Shown one piece after another: positions 54,428-63,540 of a stretch of DNA of 64,000 bases; position 1 is the stretch's first letter; every line of letters begins with the position of its first letter. Both the position numbers and the translations under genes were made by a program. A model generated the notes under the pieces. The model had not been told where the DNA came from. It was given only the letters and a program-made list of their open reading frames with translations, and searched no databases. This DNA comes from CAZAXU01 sp964489245 (lineage in GTDB: Bacteria > Bacteroidota > Bacteroidia > Flavobacteriales > Flavobacteriaceae): NCBI GenBank assembly GCA_964489245.1, contig CAZAXU010000001.1:37043-101042 (forward strand), written 5' to 3'.

Positions 54428-54458
54428 AAGCCGAGTAATCTAAAAATTACTCGGCTTT
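54428..54458 (+). terminator. Terminator after tonB
   Basis: AAGCCGAGTAA (54428-54438) pairs with TTACTCGGCTT (54447-54457) around an 8-nt loop, followed by TCTTG. Confidence 0.8.
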
Positions 54459-54477
54459 CTTGTGTAAAAACATAGAC

Positions 54478-55221
54478 ATGGATATCAAAAAATATTTAGA
54501 CAGCACTTATTTGAAAAAACCGGAACAAGCCGGAATTTCAGAAGACAAAACAACTGAAAAGGTCAAAGAAATTATAAGAGAAGCCATTGATGAAGGATTT
54601 TATTTGGTAATGATTAGACCGAATTATGTCAAAATGGCGCGAGAAATGATTGATGCAGCACATGCTGATGTGAAAGTGGGAACGGTCATTGGTTTTCACG
54701 AAGGCACTTTGCCTTATACTTTGAAATTGGCCGAAGCGCAACAAGCCGTTAACGATGGAGTAGATGAATTGGACTATGTGGTCAATTATGAATTATATAA
54801 GAAAGGAGAACACAATTTGGTTAAAAAAGAAGTTTTTGAAGGAAGTTTACTAGCCGTGAAGAATGGAAAAATTGCCAAATGGATTATTGAAGTGGCAGCT
54901 TTAACTCCGGATGAAATTGCCGGGCTCACCCAACTTATTCGAGATATTGTGATTCAGACCATTGGGATTAATGAGGCCAAAAAAGTATTTGTCAAATCAT
55001 CAACGGGCTTTTATAAAACAGAAGGAGGCAAACCCAATGGTGCAACACCGGAAAGTATCAAGATTATGGTGAAAAATGCATCTCCTTTGCCTGTCAAAGC
55101 TGCCGGAGGCGTGAGAAATTATCAAGAAGCTGTTGACATGATTGATTTGGGTGTGACAAGAATTGGCACTTCCTCTGCAAAAGCCATTGCCGATGGAAAG
55201 CAAGCGGAAGGAGACTATTGA
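54478..55221 (+). CDS. deoC: Deoxyribose-phosphate aldolase
   Basis: The 247-residue enzyme starts MDIKKYLDSTYLKKPEQAGI. The TIM barrel shows VIGFHEGTLPYTLKLAEA, DELDYVVNYELY, the Schiff-base Lys in VFVKSSTGFY, and VKAAGGVRNYQEAVDMIDLG. It splits 2-deoxyribose 5-phosphate to glyceraldehyde 3-phosphate and acetaldehyde. An upstream in-frame TTG at 54460 is not used. It fits nucleoside catabolism together with the psuK/psuG genes elsewhere in the window. Confidence 0.94.
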   Translation: MDIKKYLDSTYLKKPEQAGISEDKTTEKVKEIIREAIDEGFYLVMIRPNYVKMAREMIDAAHADVKVGTVIGFHEGTLPYTLKLAEAQQAVNDGVDELDYVVNYELYKKGEHNLVKKEVFEGSLLAVKNGKIAKWIIEVAALTPDEIAGLTQLIRDIVIQTIGINEAKKVFVKSSTGFYKTEGGKPNGATPESIKIMVKNASPLPVKAAGGVRNYQEAVDMIDLGVTRIGTSSAKAIADGKQAEGDY

Positions 55222-55255
55222 TTTTTTTATAAACCTTAAGAACACCAAGCAGGTT

Positions 55256-56911
55256 ATGCAAAAATTTAAACTGATTTTTATCGTATTTATTGGTTTTTCC
55301 ATCGAGATGATGGGGCAAATGACTGATTTAAGCACGCCCAGATCAGCAATATATACCCATTTTGAAAATCTAAAAAGAAACAATTATCATCCTGAAATTT
55401 CCGCCCGTACAATCTATGGAATATCCGGAGAGCAAGCACAAAAAAAAGCAATCAGACTTAAGCAAATTTTTGAAGGAAAAGGATTGCTAATCGATTTTAC
55501 GGGAATTCCCAATGATGCAAATTTTATAGACTCACTGAATTATCCGATTCCAAAATATGCCTACAAACCATTTCCGTATAGATTGCCTGAAGTCTATTTG
55601 GAAAAGTATGGAGATAAATGGTATTATTCCAAAGAAACAATTCAAAAAATAGATTATTTATACGAGTCTATTTATCCTTTTGGCGCTGATTTAATCGATA
55701 AATATGTGCCATCTTATTTCAAAGCAAGCTATTTGGGATTGATGCTTTGGCAATGGATAGGTTTGGTTTTAATTATTCTGTTGACCTATTTTCTGCATGT
55801 TTTTTTCAAAAAACTGCTGTTTTTCATTTTCAAATTGGTTAAGAAAAGATTTATTTCATCCAAAATCAAAAATTTAAATGAACGGCTCAAACAATTTGCG
55901 CATCCGTTGTCTTATATCTTTGGAATTTATGTGATGGAAATGATGATTCCATACCTGCTTTTGGAACAAAAGCTGAGCAATTGGACAATGTCTTCATTAT
56001 ATTTTGCAAAAATTGTATTTTGGATTTTTGTATTTCTCAGATTTGTAGATGTGTTTGTGGCACTGTTCAAGCATCGTGCGCAAAAAACCGTGAATACACT
56101 AGACGATCAACTGGTTCCTATCATAAAAAATGTGCTCAAAGGAATCATTATCATTATTGGTATTTTTAAGATTTCCATTTATTTAGGGGCAGATCCGAAA
56201 GCTTTAATTGCCGGTGCTTCGATTGGTGGTTTAGCCATCGGTTTAGCATCACAAGATACGGTGAGAAATTTAATAGGTACTTTAATGATTTTTGTAGATA
56301 AACCTTTTAAAATCGGAGATTGGATTGTGGTGGATAACATTGAAGGAAATGTTGAAGAAGTGGGTTTCAGATCATCAATTATCAGGTCTCCGGATACATC
56401 TGTTTATAAAATTCCGAACAGCAAGTTATCAGAAATTGCTATAAACAATAAAGGAAAGAGAATTTATAGAAGATATAAAACGGTTCTGGGCATCAGATAT
56501 GATACACCTCCTGAGTTGATAGAAGCTTTTGTGGAAGGTGTAAAAAAAATCATAGAAGAACACCCTACAACCAGAAACTATTCTAATTTTACGGTCTATA
56601 ATTCTGTGCCGTATAATGTGGAGTTTATTGATTATGGTGATTTTTCACTACAGATATTGGTGAATGTATATTTCATGACACATGATTATGCCGAAGAAAT
56701 GCACGGCAGACATATTCTCCATCTGGGCATATTAAATTTGGCAAAAAATCTTGGTGTTGAATTTGCTTTTCCTTCTCAAACACTTTTTATGGAACAATTT
56801 CCCGAGAAAGCCAATCAGTTTCCGAAATATTCCACAGACAAAAAAAATATTCAAAAAGCTCTCCAGGAGTCTATCGCTGATTTTAAAGCAAAAAATTTGA
56901 AAAATGTTTAG
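55256..56911 (+). CDS. MscS-family mechanosensitive channel with exported N-terminal domain
   Basis: From the Met at 55256 the 551-residue protein begins with a signal peptide (MQKFKLIFIVFIGFSIEMMG) and about 130 residues of periplasmic sequence, then several membrane helices. The MscS core is GLAIGLASQDTVRNLIGTLM and DKPFKIGDWIVVDNIEGNVE, followed by the cytosolic vestibule domain. It opens under membrane tension to release solutes. A longer frame from 55163 overlapping deoC is rejected because of the signal peptide. The next gene overlaps its end by 8 nt. Confidence 0.9.
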   Translation: MQKFKLIFIVFIGFSIEMMGQMTDLSTPRSAIYTHFENLKRNNYHPEISARTIYGISGEQAQKKAIRLKQIFEGKGLLIDFTGIPNDANFIDSLNYPIPKYAYKPFPYRLPEVYLEKYGDKWYYSKETIQKIDYLYESIYPFGADLIDKYVPSYFKASYLGLMLWQWIGLVLIILLTYFLHVFFKKLLFFIFKLVKKRFISSKIKNLNERLKQFAHPLSYIFGIYVMEMMIPYLLLEQKLSNWTMSSLYFAKIVFWIFVFLRFVDVFVALFKHRAQKTVNTLDDQLVPIIKNVLKGIIIIIGIFKISIYLGADPKALIAGASIGGLAIGLASQDTVRNLIGTLMIFVDKPFKIGDWIVVDNIEGNVEEVGFRSSIIRSPDTSVYKIPNSKLSEIAINNKGKRIYRRYKTVLGIRYDTPPELIEAFVEGVKKIIEEHPTTRNYSNFTVYNSVPYNVEFIDYGDFSLQILVNVYFMTHDYAEEMHGRHILHLGILNLAKNLGVEFAFPSQTLFMEQFPEKANQFPKYSTDKKNIQKALQESIADFKAKNLKNV

Positions 56912-57518
56912 ACGGCACTATCAGAAAATTATGGCATTTTTCTATGATCCTTTTATGAAATCATTGGAAAAAAGTTTGATAAAGTCTAGGCGTGAGATGT
57001 TGCAAAATATTCAAGGTGATGTTCTGGAAGTGGGCGCCGGAACAGGCGTAAATTTTGATTTCTACTCTGAAAGAGCAAAGGTTTATGCCATAGAACCTTC
57101 CGTGCCGATGTATCAAAGGGCATTAAAGAGAGCAAAAAAAAATATCAAAGTATACAACACAGGAATAGAGTCGGTTGAGAATATTGCAGAAATGCCCGAG
57201 AAGTTTGATTATGTGATATCCATGTTGGTTCTTTGTACGGTGGATGATGCACAAGAAGCGGCAAAAATATATCACAAGCTTTTGAAAGATGACGGAAGAC
57301 TGTTGGTTTTGGAGCATATTCATTCCTCCGGAACAGCATACGGAAAATTGCAAAAATTGGTCAACCCGATTTGGAAACCGATTGCAGACGGTTGTAATCT
57401 CACCAGAAGGCAAGACCATATCTTGAAAAAAAACGGTTTTTTTGCCATGGAGGAAAAATATTTCAGGCTTGGAACTGATTGGTATCAAGCAATCATGAAG
57501 AAAATAATAAGCACATAA
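56904..57518 (+). CDS. Class I SAM-dependent methyltransferase
   Basis: The 204-residue protein has motif I VLEVGAGTGVNFDFY, the acidic loop VYAIEPSVPMYQRAL, VISMLVLCTVDD and LLVLEHIHSSG. The closing part, with NPIWKPIADGCNLTRRQDHI, resembles METTL7/phospholipid-type methyltransferases, but the substrate is unknown. It overlaps the MscS gene by 8 nt, so the two are co-translated. Its last codons (MKKIIST) contain a 16-nt sequence repeated at 57737. Confidence 0.88.
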   Translation: MFRRHYQKIMAFFYDPFMKSLEKSLIKSRREMLQNIQGDVLEVGAGTGVNFDFYSERAKVYAIEPSVPMYQRALKRAKKNIKVYNTGIESVENIAEMPEKFDYVISMLVLCTVDDAQEAAKIYHKLLKDDGRLLVLEHIHSSGTAYGKLQKLVNPIWKPIADGCNLTRRQDHILKKNGFFAMEEKYFRLGTDWYQAIMKKIIST

Positions 57519-57752
57519 AAGCAGGAATGAGTTTAAAGTAAAAAGTTTATAAAGTTGGGGGGAGAGAAATGATTACAGATTAACGATTGCAGATTTTAGA
57601 AGTAAATCTTGCTTTTAAATTTGTGCACTCGTGACAAAAAAATTTCTTAAATCATAATTCGGCATGTGTAAGGAAAAAGAAGAAAGACATCTCGATATAA
57701 TGAAGGGAGCTTCATCACTCAACATTACAAAACATAAAAATAATAAGCACAT
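57501..57752 (+). repeat. Segment bounded by 16-bp direct repeats, with repeat copy D
   Basis: AAAATAATAAGCACAT occurs at 57501-57516 (overlapping the end of the methyltransferase gene) and again at 57737-57752. Between them, 57527-57574 resembles the tandem repeat at 17488 (ATGAGTTTAAAG, then AAAGTTTATAAAGTTGG and GAGA...ATGATT). A TAAATTTG box at 57616-57623 is also inside. The arrangement looks like a small inserted or duplicated segment in the 320-nt gap before the HupE-like gene. Confidence 0.5.
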
Positions 57753-57843
57753 GAAAGGAAGCGATGCAGTTTTATATATTATGGGAGCAATGGCAATTAT
57801 GATGATTTTAATGTTGCTCTTGTCTATGTTTCATGTTCTTTAG
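57664..57843 (+). CDS. Possible small single-helix membrane protein
   Basis: A frame of 59 codons starts at 57664; a shorter start at 57751 gives 30 residues, MKGSDAVLYIMGAMAIMMIL followed by a Leu/Met-rich end. The final part is one hydrophobic helix. A promoter-like TAAATTTG lies 40 nt before the first ATG. It ends convergent to, and overlapping by 4 nt, the HupE-like gene. Single-helix microproteins of this size exist in many bacteria, but this one may be chance. Confidence 0.35.
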   Translation: MCKEKEERHLDIMKGASSLNITKHKNNKHMKGSDAVLYIMGAMAIMMILMLLLSMFHVL

Positions 57844-58397
57844 AGCATGGAAAGCACATATCCAACAACCATAGCCGATAGGATTGAGATGAATTCTTTT
57901 TGCGTGACTTTCAAGAGCTTAACAACGATTAGGCTTAGTGACAATATTCCTATTCCTAATATGATTTGTGCAATTTCAATTCCCAAAGCAAACTCTAGTA
58001 GGGGCATGAGCTTGTGATGTTGTCCGACAATAATCATTTTAAAATCTTTGGCAAATCCTAAGCCGTGAACCAGTCCGAAGAAAAAAGAAAAATAAAAATG
58101 TGTTTGATGTAAAATTTTTTGGTTTTTAATCAGGATATTTGACAGGGCGGTGATTAATATGGTGATTAAAATGGTTTTTTCAATCAAATTTTCGTTTAGT
58201 TCCAGTACTCCATAGACAGATAATAACAGGCTGCTTGTGTGGGCAAGTGTAAAGAGAGAGACCAACCAAAACAGTTTTTTCCATTCTTTCAGACTGAAAA
58301 TCAGCACTAGCGCCAATAGAAATAGGATATGATCCATGGCGCCTATGTTCAGAATATGTTCCAGTCCCAGTTCGAAATATAATTGGAATTCATTCAT
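57840..58397 (-). CDS. HupE/UreJ-like membrane protein
   Basis: The 185-residue protein has about six membrane helices and the HupE/UreJ_2 features LEHILNIGAMDHILFLLALV near the start, FTLAHTSSLLL, and FFFGLVHGLGFAKD in the middle; the conserved His pairs suggest metal (Ni/Co) passage. There is no hydrogenase or urease gene nearby. Its ATG overlaps the stop of the upstream MMPL gene (ATGA), so the two are coupled. Confidence 0.85.
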   Translation of the reverse strand: MNEFQLYFELGLEHILNIGAMDHILFLLALVLIFSLKEWKKLFWLVSLFTLAHTSSLLLSVYGVLELNENLIEKTILITILITALSNILIKNQKILHQTHFYFSFFFGLVHGLGFAKDFKMIIVGQHHKLMPLLEFALGIEIAQIILGIGILSLSLIVVKLLKVTQKEFISILSAMVVGYVLSML

Positions 58398-60769
58398 AAT
58401 TCATCGTTTGAGTCTTCAGGAAAAATTTCTATTTCGGGTTTTTTGAAAGTTTTTTTGTTTTTGAAATAATCATCCACAAACAATACCAATGCGGGCAATA
58501 ATAATAAATTGGAAAACATGGCAACCAATAGCGTGAAAGAAATCAAACCGCCGAGTGCTTTTGTGCCACCATAGCTGGACATCAGAAAAGTGAGAAATCC
58601 TGCAAATAGAATCACGGATGTATAGAACATACTGATTCCGGTTTCTTTCAAGGCTTTATACACAGAACGTTTGATATGCCATTGGTTGTGTTGTAGTTCT
58701 TGTCGGAGTTTTGCCAGATAGTGAATGGTGTCATCTACTGAAATTCCATAGGCAATACTAAAAATCAAAATGGTTGAAGGTTTCAGGGGGATGCCCAGAA
58801 AACCCATTAGTCCGGCGGTTATTAAAAGCGGCAAAAGGTTGGGAATCAGCGCAATAACACTCATTTTCCATGACCATCCAAACATCCAAGAGATGAATAT
58901 GGCAATCAGAAGAATAGCCAAACCGAGAGACCATGCCAGATTGTTAATCAGATAGTGTGTGCCTTTTAGAAACAGCCGTGCTTTTCCGGTCATCATGACA
59001 TTGAACTTGTCTTTTGGAAAAATCTTGTCTTTTTTCATTTCCAGATATTGTTCAACTTTTTCCATGTCGTCGGTTTCAATATCTTTCATAAAAGTGGTTA
59101 GTCGCAGATATTGTCTAGTGGAGTCTGTATAGCTTTTCAGTAGATTTCCATTTGCATCGGAATTTTTAATGAAAGGCAAAATAAAATTCTTTTCGTGTGT
59201 TGACGGAAGTTGATAATATTTCGGATTATTTTTATAAAAAGCTTGCTTGGCATATTTTGATAGTTCAACCAATGAAATGGGTTTAGACAGTTCAGGAATA
59301 TCTTCGATATTTTCCCGTAGTTTTTCCATTCTTTTAAGAGTGCTTAGTTTATAAGCGCCTTTTTTTCTTTTGGTGTCAATGACAAATTCTAAAGGGAGTA
59401 TGCCTCCAAACTCTTTTTCAAAAAACTTAATATCCTTATAGAAAACCGTATTTTTTGGAAGGTCGGATAAAATACTGCCGGAAACTTCGATTTTGAAAAT
59501 TCCTATCATGCTTATTATAATCAGCAAAACGGAGACTCCAAAAATTTGTTTTTGATTTTTACGGATGATTTTGATGAGCTTATCGATAAATTTATTGATC
59601 CATGTTTTATTCAGATGTTTCAAGTGTTTTTCCTTAGGAATTTTTCTGTAGCTGTACACAATGGGAATTAAAAGAATAGAAAGAATAAAGATGGAAAAAA
59701 TAGATAGAGATGCCACGATTCCGAATTCTCTCAGCAGTCTGTTGTTGACGATGACAAATGTACCGAATCCGATGGCAGTTGTCAGATTAGTCATCAGAAT
59801 GGCGTTTCCCGTTTTGCTGATAACTCTTTGCAATGAGCGCGCCTGATTGCCGTGTTTTTGAATCTCTTGCTGATATTTATTGATGAGAAAAACAGCATTT
59901 GGCACTCCAATGATGATGACTAAAGGGGGAATAATTGCCGTGAGAATACTGATTTGATACCTGAGTGTTCCCATAATGCCAAAAGTCCACATCACACCGA
60001 TGCCCACGATAAGAAAAGAAAGAATCAACGGAGAGCCGGTTCTGAAAAAAAATAGGATAATGAGTCCTGTGACCAGCAACGTAAGACCGAGAAACAAAGG
60101 AATTTCATTTTTTAAGGTCACGGCATCAAGAGATTTGATATATAACAAACCTGAAGTGTGAACATCTAAATTTTGCTCTTTAGAAAAATTATCAACCAAG
60201 GGTTTAATTTGATTTACGATAAAATCAACACGTTTTTTGGTGTTTACAATATCTTTTTTAAGAGAAAAGACAGTTTGCACAGCACCTGATTTTTTATTGT
60301 AAACGATGTTTTCATAAAAAGGTAAAGAGTCAAAGAGCCTTTTTTTGAGCAAGAAAGCCTCTTGATCAGATTTGATTGTTCCTTGGTGAAATTCAGCCAG
60401 TGCAAATTTTTGATTGAGGGTGTCTTTTTGTAAGACTTTTAGATTTTCAATTGATACTACTTGCGCAATTTGGGGAAAATCTTTGATTTTTTTTGCCAGT
60501 TGATTCCAAGCATTGATTTTTTTTGCCGTGAAAAGAGATGAATCTTTCACGCCGATTAGAACCATATTGTTATCGTTTCCAAAACGATTTTTGAATTGGT
60601 TATATTCTATAACATAAGGATTCTCTTTGGGGAGAATGCTGTTTTGGGAGTAGGATACTTTGACATATTTCCATTGAAAAACAAAGAATGTGGTGGTTCC
60701 TAAAATCAAAAAGATGAATATGATTTTGTTTCTTAGAATAATGCCGGCAAGTTTTGACCAAAGATTCAT
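58394..60769 (-). CDS. MMPL/RND-family exporter
   Basis: The 791-residue protein has the two-fold RND arrangement: a helix near residue 15, a large exported loop, six helices with GVPNAVFLINKYQQEIQKHG, a second loop and six more helices with GISVDDTIHYLAKLRQEL. It belongs to the MMPL/hydrophobe exporter group, which moves lipids or hydrophobic compounds. No membrane-fusion protein or outer-membrane factor is adjacent. Its partner by translational coupling is the HupE/UreJ-like protein. Confidence 0.9.
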   Translation of the reverse strand: MNLWSKLAGIILRNKIIFIFLILGTTTFFVFQWKYVKVSYSQNSILPKENPYVIEYNQFKNRFGNDNNMVLIGVKDSSLFTAKKINAWNQLAKKIKDFPQIAQVVSIENLKVLQKDTLNQKFALAEFHQGTIKSDQEAFLLKKRLFDSLPFYENIVYNKKSGAVQTVFSLKKDIVNTKKRVDFIVNQIKPLVDNFSKEQNLDVHTSGLLYIKSLDAVTLKNEIPLFLGLTLLVTGLIILFFFRTGSPLILSFLIVGIGVMWTFGIMGTLRYQISILTAIIPPLVIIIGVPNAVFLINKYQQEIQKHGNQARSLQRVISKTGNAILMTNLTTAIGFGTFVIVNNRLLREFGIVASLSIFSIFILSILLIPIVYSYRKIPKEKHLKHLNKTWINKFIDKLIKIIRKNQKQIFGVSVLLIIISMIGIFKIEVSGSILSDLPKNTVFYKDIKFFEKEFGGILPLEFVIDTKRKKGAYKLSTLKRMEKLRENIEDIPELSKPISLVELSKYAKQAFYKNNPKYYQLPSTHEKNFILPFIKNSDANGNLLKSYTDSTRQYLRLTTFMKDIETDDMEKVEQYLEMKKDKIFPKDKFNVMMTGKARLFLKGTHYLINNLAWSLGLAILLIAIFISWMFGWSWKMSVIALIPNLLPLLITAGLMGFLGIPLKPSTILIFSIAYGISVDDTIHYLAKLRQELQHNQWHIKRSVYKALKETGISMFYTSVILFAGFLTFLMSSYGGTKALGGLISFTLLVAMFSNLLLLPALVLFVDDYFKNKKTFKKPEIEIFPEDSNDEL

Positions 60770-60844
60770 CAGATATAAAATATGAAATTAGACAAATTTA
60801 TAATTTATTTATTGAGAAAACAATTGATAACACATTAATATCAA

Positions 60845-60876
60845 AAAAAGAGCTTGCACGCTTGCAAACTCTTTTT
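60845..60876 (-). terminator. Terminator after rplU-rpmA
   Basis: AAAAAGAG...TTGCA pairs with TTGCAA...CTCTTTTT with one mismatch and a 3-nt centre. A/T tracts on both sides would let it act in either direction; it mainly ends the ribosomal protein transcript. Confidence 0.75.
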
Positions 60877-60899
60877 ATTATAATTTTAAAACCTTGTAA

Positions 60900-61163
60900 T
60901 TAAGCTTCTGTCACCGGAACAATCGAGATAAATGATTTTCCGTTTCTTTTCTTTTCAAATCTTACAACGCCGTCAATTGCAGCGTGAATTGTGTGATCTT
61001 TACCCATGAAGGTATTTTCTCCGGGGTGATGTTTTGTTCCTCTTTGTCTGACGATGATGTTTCCGGCGATTGCTTTTTGTCCGCCAAATATTTTCACACC
61101 GAGTCGTTTACTTTCGGATTCTCTACCGTTCTTTGAACTACCTACACCTTTCTTATGAGCCAT
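60900..61163 (-). CDS. rpmA: 50S ribosomal protein bL27
   Basis: The 87-residue protein begins [20 protein letters not shown] and continues with [20 protein letters not shown] and [16 protein letters not shown], all conserved in bL27. The N-terminus reaches the peptidyl transferase centre, and there is no Firmicutes-type cleaved leader. It follows rplU by 39 nt, the usual order. Confidence 0.97.
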   Translation of the reverse strand: MAHKKGVGSSKNGRESESKRLGVKIFGGQKAIAGNIIVRQRGTKHHPGENTFMGKDHTIHAAIDGVVRFEKKRNGKSFISIVPVTEA

Positions 61164-61202
61164 AGTTATATAATTTTATTGTTTACAAAAATAATAAAAA
61201 TA

Positions 61203-61970
61203 TTAAGAGCGACCTCCATCGAGTTCGTCTTGCCATTTTTTCAATTCATCCCATTTTCCTGCTGCTGCCAATTCTGCTTGTTTTGGCCATGTTTCAGGAT
61301 TGTGCATACCATAGCGTTTTCCGCCTTTTTCCAATAAGATTTCTCTGATTTTTTCAGGATCAGCTTTAGCCAATTTGGCAAAAGTCTCATATCCGGTTTC
61401 GCTGAGAATTGAAGCAATTTTTGGTCCAACACCTTCAATTTTTTTCAAGTCGTCTGCTTTAGCCGCTTTTTTTGCTACAGTTTTTTTGGCTGTTGCCGGT
61501 TTTTTGGCCACAACTTTTTTAGTTGTTTTCTTTTCTTCTTTCACATCAGCAAGTTTTGTTGGCGCTGCCACTTTTTTTGCTGTTTCTTTCTTCGGAGCCG
61601 CTTTCTTCGGAGTTGCCGTTTTTGGCTTGCTTTCTTTCTTTTTGTCAGATTTGAAACCCGATGCAACAACATTTTCAACAAGAATTTCGGTCAAGTATTG
61701 ACGATGACCGTTTTTCTTTTTATAACCTTTTCTGCGTTTTTTCTTAAAAACGATAACTTTGTCACCTTTGAGATGACGAAGGATTTTAGCTGCTACAGCT
61801 GCTCCTTCTATAACCGGGGCGCCAATAGTCACTTGTCCTTTGTTGTCTAAAAGCAGTACTTTGTCAAAATTGACTTTAGCACCTTCTTCAGAAGACAAAC
61901 GGTGAACAAACACTTTTTGGTCTTTTTTCACTTTAAATTGTTGCCCTGCTATTTCTACAATTGCATACAT
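61203..61970 (-). CDS. rplU: 50S ribosomal protein bL21 with C-terminal extension
   Basis: Residues 1 to about 103 form a standard bL21 ([34 protein letters not shown]). After this come about 65 residues of Lys/Ala/Thr/Pro repeats ([22 protein letters not shown]) and a C-terminal helix-hairpin-helix-like domain ([40 protein letters not shown]). Total length is 255 residues against about 100 in E. coli. The extended form is known from other Bacteroidota; the added domain probably binds nucleic acid, its role being unproven. Confidence 0.95.
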   Translation of the reverse strand: MYAIVEIAGQQFKVKKDQKVFVHRLSSEEGAKVNFDKVLLLDNKGQVTIGAPVIEGAAVAAKILRHLKGDKVIVFKKKRRKGYKKKNGHRQYLTEILVENVVASGFKSDKKKESKPKTATPKKAAPKKETAKKVAAPTKLADVKEEKKTTKKVVAKKPATAKKTVAKKAAKADDLKKIEGVGPKIASILSETGYETFAKLAKADPEKIREILLEKGGKRYGMHNPETWPKQAELAAAGKWDELKKWQDELDGGRS

Positions 61971-62006
61971 ATTTTGTCGATTTATAAATTCTTAATTAAG
62001 AGCCTG

Positions 62007-62037
62007 CAAATATAGATAAAATTTTTATTTTAGCAAA
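62007..62037 (-). promoter_or_regulatory. Promoter for rplU-rpmA
   Basis: On the minus strand TTTG (62037-62034) and TATATTTG (62014-62007) are 19 nt apart, an exact consensus match. The ATG of rplU is 36 nt downstream. Confidence 0.7.
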
Positions 62038-62083
62038 ATAATAAAACGATTTTTGTTACGACAAAAATCTATAAGAATTTTAT

Positions 62084-63352
62084 ATGATGAGAAAACAACT
62101 CCTTTTATTATTTGTTCTGTTTTTTGGTCTTTCTCATGCACAAGAACCATGGCAAATTCCGAAGCAAGCAGAGGTGATGGAAAATCCTTTTTCCGACAGG
62201 CCGGGTATTGTTGAATCCGGAAGAAAAATCTATAAAAATTTATGTGTGAGTTGTCATGGAGCAAAGGGTGCCGGCGATACTGTTGCGGCTGCGGCTCTAA
62301 ATCCTAAACCTACAGATTTTACTACGGCAATTTTTCAAAAACAAACAGAAGGGAGCGTTTATTGGAAACTTTCTGAGGGAAGAGGTATAATGGCAAGTTA
62401 TAAGAATATTTTATCAGAGGAACAACGTTGGAGTTTGGTTGCTTATCTCAGAACTTTGGGAAAGGAGCCGGAGACAATAGAAAAAAAGAAACAGGATGAA
62501 AAAGTGATTTCAGAACCAAGCATTCCGAGTGAGGGGACAAAACAAAACAGTAAAGCAAAGAAATATACGAATAATGGAGTAGATGCTTTTCCATTTACGC
62601 AATTGGTCAATGCTCAAACTACACATATCATACAGCCTAAGGGGTTTGGTTTGACCATCCAACATAGGTTTGGTGTCACCCAATTTGACGAAGAATTTTT
62701 CAGAAACTTTATGGGTTTGGATTTATCTGCAAATATGCGTTTTGCTTTTGAAATTCCCGTTAATGAAAAAATATATTTGGAACTTGGGCGGACTCGTTAT
62801 GGAAAATATTATGATTTTGGGGGAAAATATTTGATTTTTCAGCAGACCAAGGATAATAAAAAACCTGTAAGTTTGGTATTCTATGGAAATGTGGCGCTTT
62901 CAACAGAGAAAAAAATACACTATCCAAAAGGAACAACATTTTCAGACGGAAGAAAATTTAAATATCAGTTACCACACAGAGTGATTTATAATTCTCAATT
63001 TATTGTTTCGAGAAAATTTTCCGATCGATTTTCGTTTCAAATAGCAAGTGTGTTGATTTGGAGAAACTTGGCTCCCACAAATGAGAGGAACTATATTTTT
63101 GCTTTTCCGGTTAGTCTGAGATATAAAACAGGTTTGGTCAGTGCAATAGATTTGGAAATTGCTCCGGATACATATCATAAAATCATACCGATTTCTTTGG
63201 CATATGAAATTGCCAGTAGCGGTTCACATGTTTTTCAAATCACGATTACAAATTCCAATCGTATTTTGGAACAGAAAGTTTTTACGGAACCCGTTCAAGA
63301 TTATTCAAAAGGAAAATTTATTCTGGGTTTTAATCTTAAACGATATTTTTAA
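62084..63352 (+). CDS. Cytochrome c domain fused to a DUF5777-type outer-membrane barrel
   Basis: The 422-residue protein has a signal peptide (KQLLLLFVLFFGLSHAQ), a cytochrome c domain with CVSCH at 54-58 and a possible distal Met in GRGIMASYKN, a charged linker (about 120-165) and a beta-rich C-terminal domain ending FILGFNLKRYF. The latter fits DUF5777, a family of predicted barrels that normally stands alone after cytochrome proteins. The fusion would place a haem on the periplasmic side of an outer-membrane barrel. Start could be the first or second Met. Confidence 0.82.
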   Translation: MMRKQLLLLFVLFFGLSHAQEPWQIPKQAEVMENPFSDRPGIVESGRKIYKNLCVSCHGAKGAGDTVAAAALNPKPTDFTTAIFQKQTEGSVYWKLSEGRGIMASYKNILSEEQRWSLVAYLRTLGKEPETIEKKKQDEKVISEPSIPSEGTKQNSKAKKYTNNGVDAFPFTQLVNAQTTHIIQPKGFGLTIQHRFGVTQFDEEFFRNFMGLDLSANMRFAFEIPVNEKIYLELGRTRYGKYYDFGGKYLIFQQTKDNKKPVSLVFYGNVALSTEKKIHYPKGTTFSDGRKFKYQLPHRVIYNSQFIVSRKFSDRFSFQIASVLIWRNLAPTNERNYIFAFPVSLRYKTGLVSAIDLEIAPDTYHKIIPISLAYEIASSGSHVFQITITNSNRILEQKVFTEPVQDYSKGKFILGFNLKRYF

Positions 63353-63405
63353 TTTGGTTATCGATGAATGAATAAAAATATTAACCAAAAAACGCTCAAC
63401 TGGCT

Positions 63406-63518
63406 ATGAGTTCAAAGTAAAAAGTTTAAAATCTCGTTGTAGTTTTGTCTAAATTCGTGAATTTGTGTATAAAAATCATGACAAACACGATAATAAAGCA
63501 AAACATAATAAATTGATT
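63406..63518 (+). repeat. Long intergenic repeat, copy A
   Basis: This segment begins ATGAGTTCAAAG and contains three blocks identical to copy B at 25351-25439: 63423-63446 (24 nt), 63470-63485 (16 nt) and 63499-63518 (20 nt). Compared with copy B it has a 13-nt insert before the last block. It ends 22 nt before the ATG of the cytochrome lipoprotein gene, at nearly the same distance as copy B from its gene. Confidence 0.75.
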
Positions 63519-63540
63519 TACAATTAAATAAAATAAACAT

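Noticed and set aside
55163..55255. Longer start for the MscS gene overlapping deoC
   Set aside because: It would put 31 charged residues before a clear signal peptide and overlap deoC; the ATG at 55256 is preferred.
61375..61701. Plus-strand hydrophobic frame of 108 codons opposite rplU
   Set aside because: The apparent membrane protein rich in Phe/Ala/Val is simply the antisense of the Lys/Ala repeat linker of bL21.
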